This document shows, in pieces, positions 12,590 to 23,982 of a DNA stretch of 64,000 nucleotides (positions within the stretch are counted from its first letter, which is position 1; each line of letters starts with the position of its first letter). A model generated the notes under the pieces. It saw only the letters and a program-made list of their open reading frames with translations. It was not told where the DNA came from and did not search any database. A program made the position numbers and the translations under genes. This stretch comes from Lunularia cruciata (taxonomy: Eukaryota > Streptophyta > Marchantiopsida > Lunulariales > Lunulariaceae): positions 53,940,001 through 54,004,000 of the forward strand of contig OX419757.1 of assembly GCA_948567375.1 (NCBI GenBank), in the 5' to 3' direction.

Positions 12590-13335
12590 TGTAATACCAA
12601 GAGCTAGCCATATGATCTAGATATGAAATTTGGTTTGGTAACATCTGAAATGATGTAATACATGATGGTCAAAATAGATCAGATAGAAGTATTACCAAAA
12701 GAGTACTTCTACAAATAGGGTAGAAATTGAAATAGACTTGAAGACCTTAGAACCAATAGCTAGACATATGATTTATAGGTGAGAATTGGTTTGGTAACAT
12801 CTGCAAGGATGTTACATATAATGGACTAAATAGATCAAAAAGAGGTATCACCAAAAGGGGACTTTTACTAATAGAGTAGGAACCAAAATATGCCTAAAAT
12901 CTTTGAAGGCAATTTTGGAGGCTCAAACGAATGAATTAGGCCTTGAAAATATGCACATTTACCCTCTTGTCCTCCCAATGGAGGAAAGGCTGGCCTTCCC
13001 TCCCCCTGGTTTGTCTTGTCAAGAGCTTTCCAACGGTACCTTACCCATGTGATTTTGAGATTCTTACAATAAGATTCCCTAAAAGATTCCCTTTGGTCAA
13101 AGCTTGTTTGACCAACCAGATAGGACTTGGACCGACATGTCACCCATCCAAGTAAGTAATCCAAGGGTGGAGCTTGTTGACATGTCACCTATCTATGTGC
13201 CTAATCCTATGGTGGAGCTTCCTTGGAGTAGATCCTCTTGGTCTACATAATAAAGAGAATGTGTCTCTTTGGGGCATCAAATGATTGAGTGCAAGATCTG
13301 TGTTTTCTCTCTTCTCTTGTCCTTGGAGTATTACA
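12590..13335 (+). mobile_element. Solo LTR with intact GGTGG target duplication
   Basis: This 746-bp copy of the element B LTR lies in plus orientation, from TGTAATAC to GTATTACA. GGTGG stands immediately before it (12585-12589) and immediately after it (13336-13340), a perfect 5-bp target duplication. It is longer than its relatives because the first roughly 156 bp of U3 is tandemly duplicated (ACCAAGAGCT at 12596, ACCAATAGCT at 12752). It interrupts the integrase region of element B. Confidence 0.92.
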
Positions 13336-14400
13336 GGTGGTAAGCCACTCTGCCGATTTGATGAAGAATGGAGAAAGGTCCAATAAAATGAGGTTTGAGC
13401 TTACGAGGGTCAACTAACATGAGGTTGGTGGTTGACAGCCAAACTTGATCTCCAATATTGAACTCCATGTGTTGGTGTTGTGCATATACATATTTCTTCT
13501 ATTATATTTGGGTGATCTACAACCTATGCTTGGCATTCTCCACACCTTGTTGGATTCTAGAAACAAAAGTGTTGATCATATCAACTTGGGTAGCCATTAG
13601 ACTGACCTTCATCAAGCTCAAAGGTGTGAAAGAATGTTCTCCATACATGAGCAAGAATGGTGTGACCTATGTGGAAGCATTCACTAAACTTTTGTAAGCA
13701 AATTCCACCAATGGGAGTAAGTTGTTCCACCTCTCTTGCTCATCTAAGGTGAAGCCTCGGAGCATGTCTTCAAAAGTGCAATTTTCCCTATTTGTTTTTC
13801 CATCAGTCTATTGATTGTAAGCTATGGACATAGCCAATTTGGTTTTGAAGAATCCAAAAATTGTTCTCCAAAATAAACTAGTGAATTGAGTGCCTCTATC
13901 TGTGATGAGCACTTGATACAAGCCATGGTGAGAGAAAATTGCATCTCAATACAATTGAGCTAGTTGTATGGCAGTTGCATCCTTGGTAGTAGGATGCACA
14001 TGAATCATTTTGTAGAGTCAATCAACAAAAACTACAATAGAGTCAAACCCTGAGGTGGTTTTGGGTAATTCAAAAACCAGATCCATGCTTACTTGTTCCC
14101 AATGTTGTGTAGGAGTGGAGAGGAGTTGAAGGAGTCATGTAGGAGCTTTAATTTGTTGATAGAGTAGGCAACTACAAACATATTCCATCACATCCTTGCT
14201 TATCTTGGGCCAATAGTAATGGCGTTTGATTGCATCCAAGGTCTTGTTCACTCCAACATGAATTCCAATGGCGGAATCATGACATTCTACTAGGATGGTG
14301 ATTCTTATACCTATGGCATCCAAGATCCATAACCTACCATCACAAAAGGTGAGTCCTTAGGTACTGGTGACGCCTTTGGATGATTTAGCACCTACAATCT
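13336..14400 (-). pseudogene. Integrase remnant of chromovirus B
   Basis: The minus-strand frame 14135-14323 holds the HHCC zinc domain (VECHDSAIGIHVG ... HYYWPKISKDV ... VCSCLLYQQIKAP). Core-domain sequence continues toward 13340 with stops and shifts. The domain binds the LTR ends during integration. The solo LTR at 12590-13335 separates it from the chromodomain. Confidence 0.8.
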
Positions 14401-14499
14401 ATGGGTCAATTTTTGTAGCAACAAGAATCCTTGGCCAAAATTCAAGGTTCATCTTGACCTCCACCACCACATTGTTTCACTTTGCCATTGGATGAATAC

Positions 14500-16260
14500 A
14501 TCTGCAATTGCTTCTTGCCTTCCACTTATGTGATTGTCCTGTTGACTTCTTGTCTCCACTCTGCCCACCAAACCTATCGACAAGAAAGATCTTTTTGTAT
14601 CTCAAGGTAGACTAGAGGTATATGGTCTATCTCCACTACAAATGCCTTCTCACCAAGATAGTACTTCCAATGCTTGGTTGTAAGGACAATGGCCAACTTT
14701 TTCCATGTGGTGGTGTGATAGTTGTGTTTTGCTAATAATACCTTATATAGAGAAATATGCAATTGGGTATCACCCATCATGCCACTCTTGTTGTAGGATT
14801 ACTCCTATTGTTATGCTTGATGTATTTATAGCCAACTCAATCAAAAATTTGGTCATACCATCTCAAGATTGGTGCATGTAGTAATGCATCTTTCAATTCT
14901 TGTGTAGTTCCCCATATCCACTTCTTCCCTTGCCCAATAGTGATGTTAGAGGTTATGTAATCTTGGAGAAGTCATTGTCAAAGTAACAAGAAAACCCCAT
15001 CAATCCTAACAAACTCTTGAGTTGAGTTTGATCTTTTGGAGCACCCCATTTTTGAGTGACCATTCCTCTTTTTTATTTATTAGCACTTGGATATTGTAAT
15101 ACTCTAAGGACAATAAAACTCTCTAAGAGAGATACAAGAGAGAAAATGTAAGTTTCCACTCAATACTCTGATGTCCCAAAGGAGCACCTTCTCTTTATTA
15201 TAGAGCAAAGAGGATCCTTTCAAAGGAAGCTCCACACTTGGATCAATTACATGGATTGGTGACTTTTCAATGAGCTCTAGCCTTGGATTAGTTGTTTGGA
15301 TGGATGACATGTCAATCCTTGTCATATCTAGTTGGTCAAACAGGTTTGATTGAAGAGGATCTTTAGGGAATTTTCTTATAGGGAGCTCAGAATCTCATGG
15401 GCAAGGTACCATTGGAAATCTCTTGACAAGAAAAATCATAGGGGAAACAACAAGCCTTTTTCCCTTGAAGGGGGAACATTCATTCCATTTTTTAGGTCTA
15501 ATTCATCCATTTAGGTCTCCAAAATTAGCTCTAAAGTTTTAGGCTATTTTTGACTTTTGCCCTATAAGTAGAAGTACCATTTTGGTGACACCTCTATTTG
15601 GTCTTCCTAGCCCATTGTACACAATATCCTTCTAAATGTTACCAAGCCAATTTTCACCTCCATATAATATATCTATCTACTTGTATTACAAATACCTTCT
15701 ACACTTACTCTATGCCCTAAGTAGTCTACTTCAGATTTGCCAAACTTGCACTTTAAGATTTTGGTATACAATTGATTTTGTCACAAAATTTGAAGGACTT
15801 CTTGCAAATGTTGCTTGTGCTTTGTCATATCCTGCTATAGACTAAAATGTCATCAAGGAAAATGATAACAAATTTATCCAAATACGGACAAAATATATCA
15901 TTCATCATGAAAGTGGCTAGAGCATTGGTGACACCAAACTGTATCACAAAATACTCAAAGTGACCATATCTTGTTCAAAAGGCTATTTTTTAATGTCTTT
16001 CTCTGCAATCTTGATTTGGTTGTAATTGCTTCACAAATCAAGTTTGGTGAACCATTGAGTTGATCAAACAAGTCATCCATGCAACGTATTGGGTATTTTC
16101 TCTTCACCATTTGTTGATTTAGTCCCCAGTAGTCAATGCATGTGCACATTATTTTGTCCTTCTTCTTCACAAACAATATAGGAGCCCCATATGGTGATAC
16201 GTTGGGTTGGATAAACCCCTTTTGCAACATATCCTTGATTTGAGCTTTACACTCCTCCAA
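14500..16260 (-). pseudogene. Reverse transcriptase and RNase H remnant of chromovirus B, split by a solo LTR
   Basis: RT starts at 15955-16260 ([36 protein letters not shown]). The FLDDILVYS catalytic box is at about 15840-15885. The connection (VDYLGHRVSVEGI) stops at 15691 and resumes beyond the solo LTR as WGAPKDQTQLKSLLGLMGF near 15000-15050. RNase H remains at 14574-14780 (WKKLAIVLTTKHWKYYLGE). Stops interrupt it throughout. Confidence 0.85.
15095..15690 (-). mobile_element. Solo LTR of the element B family inside element B RT
   Basis: The plus strand runs from TGTAATAC (15095) to GTATTACA (15690), 596 bp. It divides the RT frame of element B between VSVEGI and the downstream thumb/connection part. 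The flanks GATAT (15090-15094) and AATAC (15691-15695) differ by two transitions and may be a decayed 5-bp target duplication. Confidence 0.85.
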
Positions 16261-18706
16261 GTCATGAGGTGATATTCAATATAGGGCCTTACAAGGAGGT
16301 GTCTTCCCAAGAAGTATCTCAATTTTATGATCTACTCTCCTTTTTGGTGGTAAACTTGAGGATAATTCATCCAAAAAGACATCTTGAAACTCATTAACCA
16401 TATCTTTCAATTTCTCAAGAATTTGTCCATTGTGTTGGGTACTCTAGATTTCTCTTATTAGATCCATGTGTAAATAGAAAAATATCTTCACTTAAGCCTA
16501 AAGGCATATATCTATGTCTTACCAATAAATGCGGGCCCTATGATATAGAGAGGCAGCTCTTGCCTTTGTGATCTTTCTTTAACCCCAAAGATCTTCCATT
16601 GACTAGTTCTCACTACTTTCTTTCTCCAATTCACTATGGGGTTGTAGTGCTCCATCCATGGCATGCCTAAGATTGCATCATAATGAGCTAATTGTATCAT
16701 TCACCACTTGATTGCTTCTTGATACTCTTACAAAAAGTGTTACTTTTCTAGGTAATGACTCAATCTTCTCTATCTGACCATAAGGTAACTCTACTTTGTC
16801 ATTCTCATCCTTCTCTAGTTTCATCTCCAACCTTGTTGCAACATAGCAAGAAAAGAAATTCTTTGTTGCTTAAAGGTTGATCAATATTATCATTGGATTT
16901 CCTTCTAAGACTCCTTTTACAACAATCAATTGTATATTTGTCTTCCTCCACCTTTGCACTTCTTCTTCTTCTTCTTCCTTCTACTTTTTCTCTTCTTTAT
17001 TGAGCTAATAAGGCCGTGAGGTACATTTACTAGTGATCTTCATTTTCCAATGTGATTTCAACATCCTCCTCTTTGATTTGTCTCTCCATGTGGTTCAAAG
17101 GTCGCTTGTATGGAGGTTGAAGTCCTTTAGGATGACGAGTATAACAATTGATAGTTATGTGCCTAACTTGGCCACAATTATAATAGCATCTTTTTTCTGC
17201 TTGAGCCCCATCTCCTCGTGAGACTCCTTCTCTCTTTTCTTTGATCCGTCCTTGTTCTCCTTGGAGAGGTCTTGCTCCTTAGTCTTGGAACCAAATGTTG
17301 CCCAATTCTATAGGAATTGGTCCACCAAAATGGCATGTCTCAGCCCAATAGTTTTTCATCAAGGTTACTCCTTCACCTCCTCCAAGTGCCCTTGCTATTC
17401 TTTGAGTGCAAGCAATGACTTCAAAAATAGTGTGGGGATTTTTTACCATTAACTCTTGGTGAATCTGCTTTTTTAATTCCCTTTTGAAATTGTCAAGAGC
17501 TTTGATTTGACTCATATTAGTTATTGCAACTTGTAGATCAGGAAATACCTCCATGTACTCTTGTATGTTATTCCTCTACTTCAACCTTGAGAGTTTGGTT
17601 TGGGTCATCTGCATAGAATCCACAGATTGGAAATTCTTGAGCAACCCATCTTGCATGGCTATCCAAGTGACCTCTCTTCCTTCTTCCAAAAATAATCATT
17701 CCCAAGCATCATACCATGTGAAGGCTTATTGGTCAAGTACTCACACATAAACATGCATGCAAAATGGTTAGTAATCTCAATTATGAACAATCAAAGTTAT
17801 AGATTCATGCTTGAAACCCAATTTTCTACTTCCATGGAACATTGTCCCTTTTAAGGCTTGTTGTTGCACATCTTTCTCATTCATAGTAATAATGTGTCTT
17901 GGTTGTTGACTGGGGTTGATATCATCAACATGAGTGACTCTTTAGGTACTTAGATTACAAGTGTTAGTTGTTGATAAGGTTCTCCTTCTTGCATTACTTG
18001 ATCATTTTTGAAGATACAAACTTGATTTTTCAATTCCTCCATGGTCATCTTGATCTCTCAAAACTTGTTCAACATCCCTTGCATTCCTTACATTAACTCT
18101 TGCAACTATGGATCCATGATTCTTACACACGGCCAATTGCTACTTCCTACTTCAATAGAAGGTTAATGTGATCACTTGGGAGGGAGCACAAACTATTGAG
18201 ATTGCCATTGGGACCTTAGAAGCTATCACTTGTTGATAATATTCCTCACCAAAATTGCGGATTACAAAATCCCTAAACATCACTTTCAATCTAACCACAT
18301 AATGGATTTCTATTTATGTGTTGAAAGGGGGAGGATTTAGTACATTTAGATCCATAACATCATAAAAAAATCTAGACTATCAAATCCTATTCTTTGTACT
18401 ATACCACCACAAGTAAAATCCTTGTGTTTGGCAAATTCATCACTCTATCCATGAACTTTACTCCAAAATGATAAACAAGAGATACTCTTATTTTCTCACA
18501 CTAGATATACATAATCTTGATGTGGAATGCATTCAAGAATATAAATTTGTGTGTAGGAAATTGTCCTCCAGGCACCTCCATCCCATCCTCTCTCTAAAAC
18601 ATCCACAAGCCTAATAATTGCACTACATTTTCTCCCCTCAATATTATACAATTTCAAAAGCCTATTCCAAGAGTGTTGACCTACTCTCTTGGACTAAAAC
18701 AATTAC
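16261..18706 (-). pseudogene. Protease and gag remnants of chromovirus B
   Basis: The minus-strand frame 16512-16700 reads YDAILGMPWMEHYNPIVNW, the C-terminal part of a retroviral-type aspartic protease. The frame 17279-17554 resembles a gag capsid tail (LDNFKRELKKQIHQEL). The rest, to the primer site at 18707, is decayed gag and leader. No CCHC knuckle was located with certainty. Confidence 0.7.
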
Positions 18707-18718
18707 TCTTTGATACCA
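18707..18718 (-). other. Primer binding site of chromovirus B (initiator tRNA-Met 3' end type)
   Basis: The minus strand reads TGGTATCAAAGA one base after the LTR end TTGCA. The usual plant site is TGGTATCAGAGC, so 10 of 12 positions match. This fixes the LTR at 18720 as the 5' LTR. Confidence 0.85.
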
Positions 18719-18719
18719 T

Positions 18720-19075
18720 TGCAATACTCCAAGGATAGGAGAACTCTCCAAGAAGAGATACAAGAGAAAACACAAGCTTCACACTCAATACTCCGATGCC
18801 CCAAAGGAGCACCTTCTCTTTATTATATAACAAAGAGGACCCACTCAAAGGAAGCTCCACCCTTGGACAGATACATGGATTTTTGACATGTCAATAAGCT
18901 CCAGCTTTAGATTAGTTGCATGGATGGGTGACATGTTGGTCCTTGTCATGTCTAGTTGGTTAAATAGGTTTGACCAAAGGAAATTTTTAGGGAACGTGTG
19001 AGGTAACATTGGAAATCTCTTGATGAGATGAATAGAGGAAGGAGAAGGCAAGCATTTTCCCCCTAAAGGAGCAAG
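18720..19075 (-). mobile_element. 5' LTR of chromovirus B, inner part (R/U5 side)
   Basis: It matches the first half of the 11643-12242 copy on the plus strand, starting TGCAATACTCCAAGGATAGG. The match fades near 19075, where an unrelated insert begins, and resumes at about 21556. Confidence 0.85.
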
Positions 19076-19289
19076 ATCACAACTAAAATCATAGGACTCA
19101 AGAAGGTAAAATTTTCTTTCCAAAACTTATATGTTGATTTATTACAAGGAGCTTCAATTATTACAAGCATTACTATACTTCACTAAGCACTGATACACTT
19201 CACTAATATACAAAGATTTCTCTCTTCTTGCTTTCAGTTTATCATAAGCAATACTATTATCTAAAAATACCATAAAATTATTATCTAAT

Positions 19290-19695
19290 GGTAAATTGAG
19301 TATTTGATGCATCTAATCTATGAGAAGTTAAAGAGCATAGGTAAAGCCAAAGGAAAGGATCTTCCATTCACAATACCAATACCTTAATAAAAATATATAT
19401 CTTGGATATATCTCTTGATGAGATAGTTATTTACACATACCATCTACAAAGATCCAACTTTATAAGATTTTGATTTGCTCAATTAATCCAACAAATCATT
19501 GATTTGAGGCAAGACATAAGTACTTTTTAACTTTTTTCCAAATTTATAATAGTCAATCTAAAATTGTAGATTCCTATCTTTCTTTGGAACAAGCAACATA
19601 CGTGCTATTAAAGGTGAGATATTATGCTTAATATTATCTACCTCCTCCATAATATCTATCAAAGTCTTCCAAAGTACTTCCACTCCCTTTAGAGA
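19290..19695 (-). pseudogene. Reverse transcriptase fragment of another gypsy element
   Basis: The minus strand translates to SPLIARMLLVPKKDRNLQF, an interrupted IDYYKFGKKLKSTYVLPQ, then INDLLD and a K-SKSYKVGSL stretch, the finger and palm region of a Ty3/gypsy RT with several stops. It differs from the RTs of elements A and B. It is part of the insert that splits the 5' LTR of element B. Confidence 0.75.
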
Positions 19696-19700
19696 TAAGT

Positions 19701-19905
19701 AATTTTACTTTAAATTGGTCTGAATACTCCAATTTTTTTACTTTTTGGGGTGGACTTAATCCAGTAACTGGTGGTTTATGGTTAACTTATACAGCACATC
19801 ATTTTTTAGCTATTGCAAATAGATACTTTTTGGGATGGACTTAATCCAGTAATTGGATGTTTATGGTTAACTGATACAGCACATCCTCATTTAGCTATTT
19901 CAGAT
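19701..19905 (+). pseudogene. psaA: Plastid psaA fragment, partly duplicated in tandem (nuclear plastid DNA)
   Basis: The plus strand from about 19703 reads [20 protein letters not shown] followed by [19 protein letters not shown], a close match to the PsaA segment around [23 protein letters not shown] of photosystem I. A second, shorter copy starts 85 bp later (TACTTTTTGGG at 19739 and again at 19824) and reads [20 protein letters not shown]. Neither copy is a functional gene. The most likely source is chloroplast DNA moved to the nucleus and then duplicated. It abuts an RT fragment. Confidence 0.85.
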
Positions 19906-21555
19906 AAATCTACTACATGTATATCATTAAAGAGTAGCCTTATTCTCAAGTGAAATTAACACTTAATATGTCATCTAGAAAAATATTTATTAACTCTGGT
20001 ATAATCTCTTCTTTCACCTTTGTAATTGATGTCTTTATCTTTGATTGATCATTTCTTATTATTGGTTTGATCTAAACCATAAATACTCATATTTACTCCT
20101 TCATATCCTTTCCATTTATTAATAGAATAATATACTTATCTTTTATATTAAGTGTTATACTATATGATATATTCACAAAATGTCTTATACTTTCTAAATA
20201 CAATACTCTATCTTATATAGTCACTTGGATTTATTAATTTACCCTCTTGACATAAGTATAATGATATTTAAACCAAGATTGTATTGGAACATATCATAGT
20301 ATAAAGGTGTAACTATGAAAATCAGTGATTTCACATAGTCTTAATTTGGTGTTAAGAGTCTAAAAGGCAAGTAATTTCCTTCCATTAGCCTTTATAAGGA
20401 ATTCACATTTGTTAGTGTAATAAAAGCTCTAATCTGTTTTGAAATTTGCATTGATGTAGAATTCTTTAGTCTACCAAAATCCACCAAAATCATAAAAGGA
20501 GGATTTTTGAATCATATTGTGAAGATAAACAGATTTATATATGTTTAGCTTCAATTTTATCATAACTCATGGTACTTCTAATAAGCTACTCAATTGGTAT
20601 TTTTAAACATCAAAATTTTGTTAATCAAACAACTACTCCATATATTTAACTTGTGCAACTAGTTGGATTTATCTCACTTAATTTGGAAAATTTGCAATGC
20701 AATGATAAATTTATTGGTAATAAAAGCATCTTCTACTTTGATACACTTATTTCTTATCAACATTGGTAGGTGATTTGTATTGAATATCATCAAGATTCAT
20801 GATACTAGTATGACTTGTAGGTATCCTGGATACATCATTATTGAAGAGGCAAGAAAGTCAAATCTTGGCCATCTACAAGGCTTCTTCTAGTCACTAAGTT
20901 TCCTTATTGCTATCTCCATCTTTATATAAGGCTTCAACCTACAAAATATGTTTCTTCTTAAATACATCGCTAGTATTATTAGATTGAACTGCATAGCTTT
21001 TTATAAACCAACCTATTCTAGCTTTTGGCCTTAATTTGATGCCATGTTAGTGTTGCTCCACTAATGACTTGAAATGTAGATGTGGAAGTTCTCATGAACT
21101 CTTCCAAGAGCATAATTTATGTCATAAAATGATGTTGTTCTTGTTTCAATTGAAATCTCGACCAAGTATCTTCATTACCTTCTAGTTTGTTTAAAATAAA
21201 TAGAATTTAGGGATCATCATTTAATATAATTATGGAAGTATATTGCTCATAATCAAAAGAGTAATTCTCCAGTCTATTTGTAGTTTTATTTTCATCAAAT
21301 GAGTACAAAAAATAAACAACATTTTCTCTTTTTAGAACGTCAATCTTTCCACTTATTTTGGTTGAGTTTTCATCTTCAACCTTGATTGATGATTGGTATA
21401 TTTATTTATTTATCTGGTTGAAGATAGAATATTTATTTTTTATTTATCAAAAATATCATCTTTACTTTAATTATGATATTGATAGCAAACAAAGTGAATA
21501 GTTCTATGATTCAAGTAACACAACAAAAAATTAAGTATATTTTTTTTTTTTTTAT
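19906..21555. other. AT-rich remainder of the insert in the element B 5' LTR
   Basis: No domain could be read on either strand. A 14-15 base T run ends near 21554, just before LTR sequence resumes. The stretch TTTATCTGGTTGAAGAT at about 21412 recurs in the loop of the palindrome at about 22246. It is probably old retroelement sequence. Confidence 0.5.
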
Positions 21556-21764
21556 GTACATTTTTCAGGCCTAATTCATCCATATAGACCTCCAAAATTG
21601 GTTGTGAAGTTTTCATACTATTTTTGGCTCATACACTGTTTGTATAAGTACTTTTTTGGTGATATCTCTATGTGATCTATTTAGTCCATCATTTATAACA
21701 TCCTTCCAAATATTACTAAACTAATTTTCATCTCTGGATAATATGTCTAGCTATTGGTATTACA
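21556..21764 (-). mobile_element. 5' LTR of chromovirus B, outer part (U3 side)
   Basis: It continues the LTR broken off at 19075 and ends in GGTATTACA at 21764. It is also the outermost readable part of the left arm of the palindrome. Confidence 0.85.
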
Positions 21765-22970
21765 CTTATTCAAATTGATCCTTTGAGCTCTTGGTTATGA
21801 TAGACAAAACACGGCAAACATCACATGAGGTCTCTTAGGTGGAGTGAGTGTGGCTTAACAATGTAAGTAGAGCTATTGTGTGCAATATATTGAGTTGAAT
21901 GTTGAGTTTCTTGTTTGAGTGGAGTTTATGATCCATTGATTATTGTGGGCCTTTGGAGGTGGTGTGCAACTTCTATATGAGTTGTACTTTTATAGTCTAT
22001 GATATTGAAAATGATGTATATTGTGTAGCAATGTATTTATGCATAACACTATCCTCTTTATTTTATTTCAATTCAAGTTATTTACATTATAACACAACAT
22101 GAATGTGATGGTTGAGTTTATTATCCTCTTGAAACCTATTTTTAAATCATTAGGATTTTTAATCCATAAATGATACCTAAGTACAATTTTCAAGAGTTTA
22201 TAATGTCTCTTTTTGATAAAATTTCTTAGAAACCATTTGGTTGATTTATCTGGTTGAAGATGGAATAGAAAAATGATTTCTAAGAAATTTGGTCAAAAAG
22301 AGACATTATAAACTCTTGAAAGTGGTACTTAGGTATCATTTATGGATGCAAAAATCGTAATGAATTAAAGATAGGTATCAAGAGGATAATAAACTCAACC
22401 ATCACATTCATGTTGTGTTATCAATTTAAATGAATTGAATTGAAATAAAGAGGATAGTGTTGTGCATATATATATTGCTACATAACATACATCTTTTTCA
22501 ATATCATACACTTTAAAAGTACAATTCATATAGAACTCACACACCAACTCCGAAGGCCCACAATAATCAATGGATCATAAACTCCACTCAAATAAGAAAC
22601 TCAACATTCAACTCAATATATTGCACACAATAGCTCTACTTACATTGGTAAGCCACATTCACTCTAGCTAAGACACTTCATGTGATGTTTGATTTGTTTG
22701 ATTTGTTACCATAACCAAGAGCTAGAAGGCTCAATTTGAGTAAGTGTAATACCAATAGCTAGACATATTATCTAGAGGTGAAAATTGGCTTGATAAATTT
22801 GGATGGATGTTATATATGATGGATTAAATAGATCAGATAGAGGTCTCACCAAAAAATTACTTATACAAATAGTGTATGAGCCAAAAAGAGTATGAAAACT
22901 TCATAGCCAATTTTGGAAGCCTAAATGGATGAATAAAGCCTAAAAAATGTGGATATATAATCTAAGAAGA
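21556..22970. repeat. Large imperfect palindrome including LTR sequence
   Basis: Left arm 21556-22232 and right arm 22277-22970 are inverted copies; the spacer is 44 bp (22233-22276). The innermost stem is TTTCTTAGAAA against TTTCTAAGAAA. Farther out are matching words such as CATCACATGA/TCATGTGATG and AACCAAGAGCT/AGCTCTTGGTT. Each arm carries the flank of an LTR and its U3 half. If the inserted DNA in the left arm is removed, the match would extend to the whole LTR (22745-23320). Confidence 0.9.
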
Positions 22971-23320
22971 GTAGTCTAGTCTATCCTTCTCCTCCTTACT
23001 TTTCTCATTGAGAGCTTTCTAATGATATATCATCCATGCAATTTTGAGATTCCTACAAGAAGATTCCTTAAAGATTCCCTTTGGTAGGACCAAAACCAAC
23101 ATGTCATCCATGCATGCAATTGATATAAAGGTAGAGCTTGCTGACATATCACCAATCCATGTATCTAATCTAAGGGTTGAGCTTCCTTTAAGAGAATCCA
23201 CTTTCCTATATAATAAAGACAAGGTGCTCCTTTGGAGCATCAAAGTTTTGAGTGTGAAGCTTTCTATTTCTTCTTTTGGGTTTCTCTTGGGGGTTCTTGT
23301 GTCCTTGGAACATTATAGCA
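22745..23320 (+). mobile_element. LTR of the element B family, right arm of the palindrome
   Basis: It runs from TGTAATACC to CATTATAGCA, about 576 bp, in plus orientation. The base order outside its 5' end (TTGAGTAAG) is the inverse of the sequence outside the LTR at 21764, so its origin is inverted duplication rather than an independent insertion. No primer site follows it. Confidence 0.85.
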
Positions 23321-23982
23321 AGCTTAGAAATCTCAAGCCTTAGTTTGTATTTTTTGTTCTTATTGTTTTTGTAATTACCAACTCCAACAAAAGATATAGT
23401 GTTTGCCCAAAAGCATATGAGAAAGATCCACAAAGTTAACCTTTGTAGTCCAACAATCAACAAATAGGCAATTCATTGTAGAGGTGAGGTGATCCAAAGC
23501 AAGCATTTTAACTTCTTGCTATAGAGTGGGGAATTGGGTGAATTTAAAATGATCCACAAGATGAGAAGGGGGGAGGATAGATCAAATAGAGACTTGAGAG
23601 GAAACCTATATAATTAGAATGAGGAGAATTGGAGGAATGTGTTGGGAAGGGATGTTTGGCCAATAAGAATGATGCCATTAGAGATGAATTTTGCATACAA
23701 GGTGTTGATTGGAGATATCAAAGCAACCTTCTCCAAAAAGTGGCAAAAGAACATTGGATGGTGGATTGGAAGTTACAAGGATCTTGCACAAAGGGCTACC
23801 ATAGAAGCAATTATGAAGATCTTTAAACACAAGAGAATGACTGATGTTACAAATAGCCAAGCTATCTTCTTTGAGTACATGTACTAGGGAGAATAGATCA
23901 AGTGGGCAAACATGTTTTACTACTAAGCAAGGAGTCTACACCAAGAATTTGAGGAAGATGGTGGAGCTACTTACTCGGTTCT
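23321..23982 (+). other. Unassigned segment with a short decayed reading frame
   Basis: The plus frame 23639-23887 (82 codons) has a natural-looking composition with WQKNIGWWIGSYKDLAQRA, but I recognise no family. Its reading direction and position fit with the decayed frame beyond the LTR at 23983-24578, so both may be parts of one old gene or retroelement gag split by that LTR. Confidence 0.35.

Larger units (their letters stand above)
11643..21764 (-). mobile_element. Ty3/gypsy chromovirus (element B), nested and decayed
   Basis: Both LTRs, the primer site, the polypurine tract and domains in the order gag, protease, RT, RNase H, integrase, chromodomain can be read on the minus strand. 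The element carries three later insertions: a plus-strand solo LTR (12590-13335), a minus-strand solo LTR (15095-15690) and a roughly 2.5-kb insert in its 5' LTR (about 19076-21555). Without these it would be about 6.3 kb. The flanks GTGGA (11638-11642) and CTTAT (21765-21769) do not match as a target duplication, probably because of the rearrangement at the right end. Confidence 0.85.

Noticed and set aside
21540-21555. T run as poly(A) tail of a retrotransposed transcript
   Set aside because: T on the plus strand at the right edge would be at the 5' end of a minus-strand transcript, the wrong end for a poly(A) tail in either orientation.
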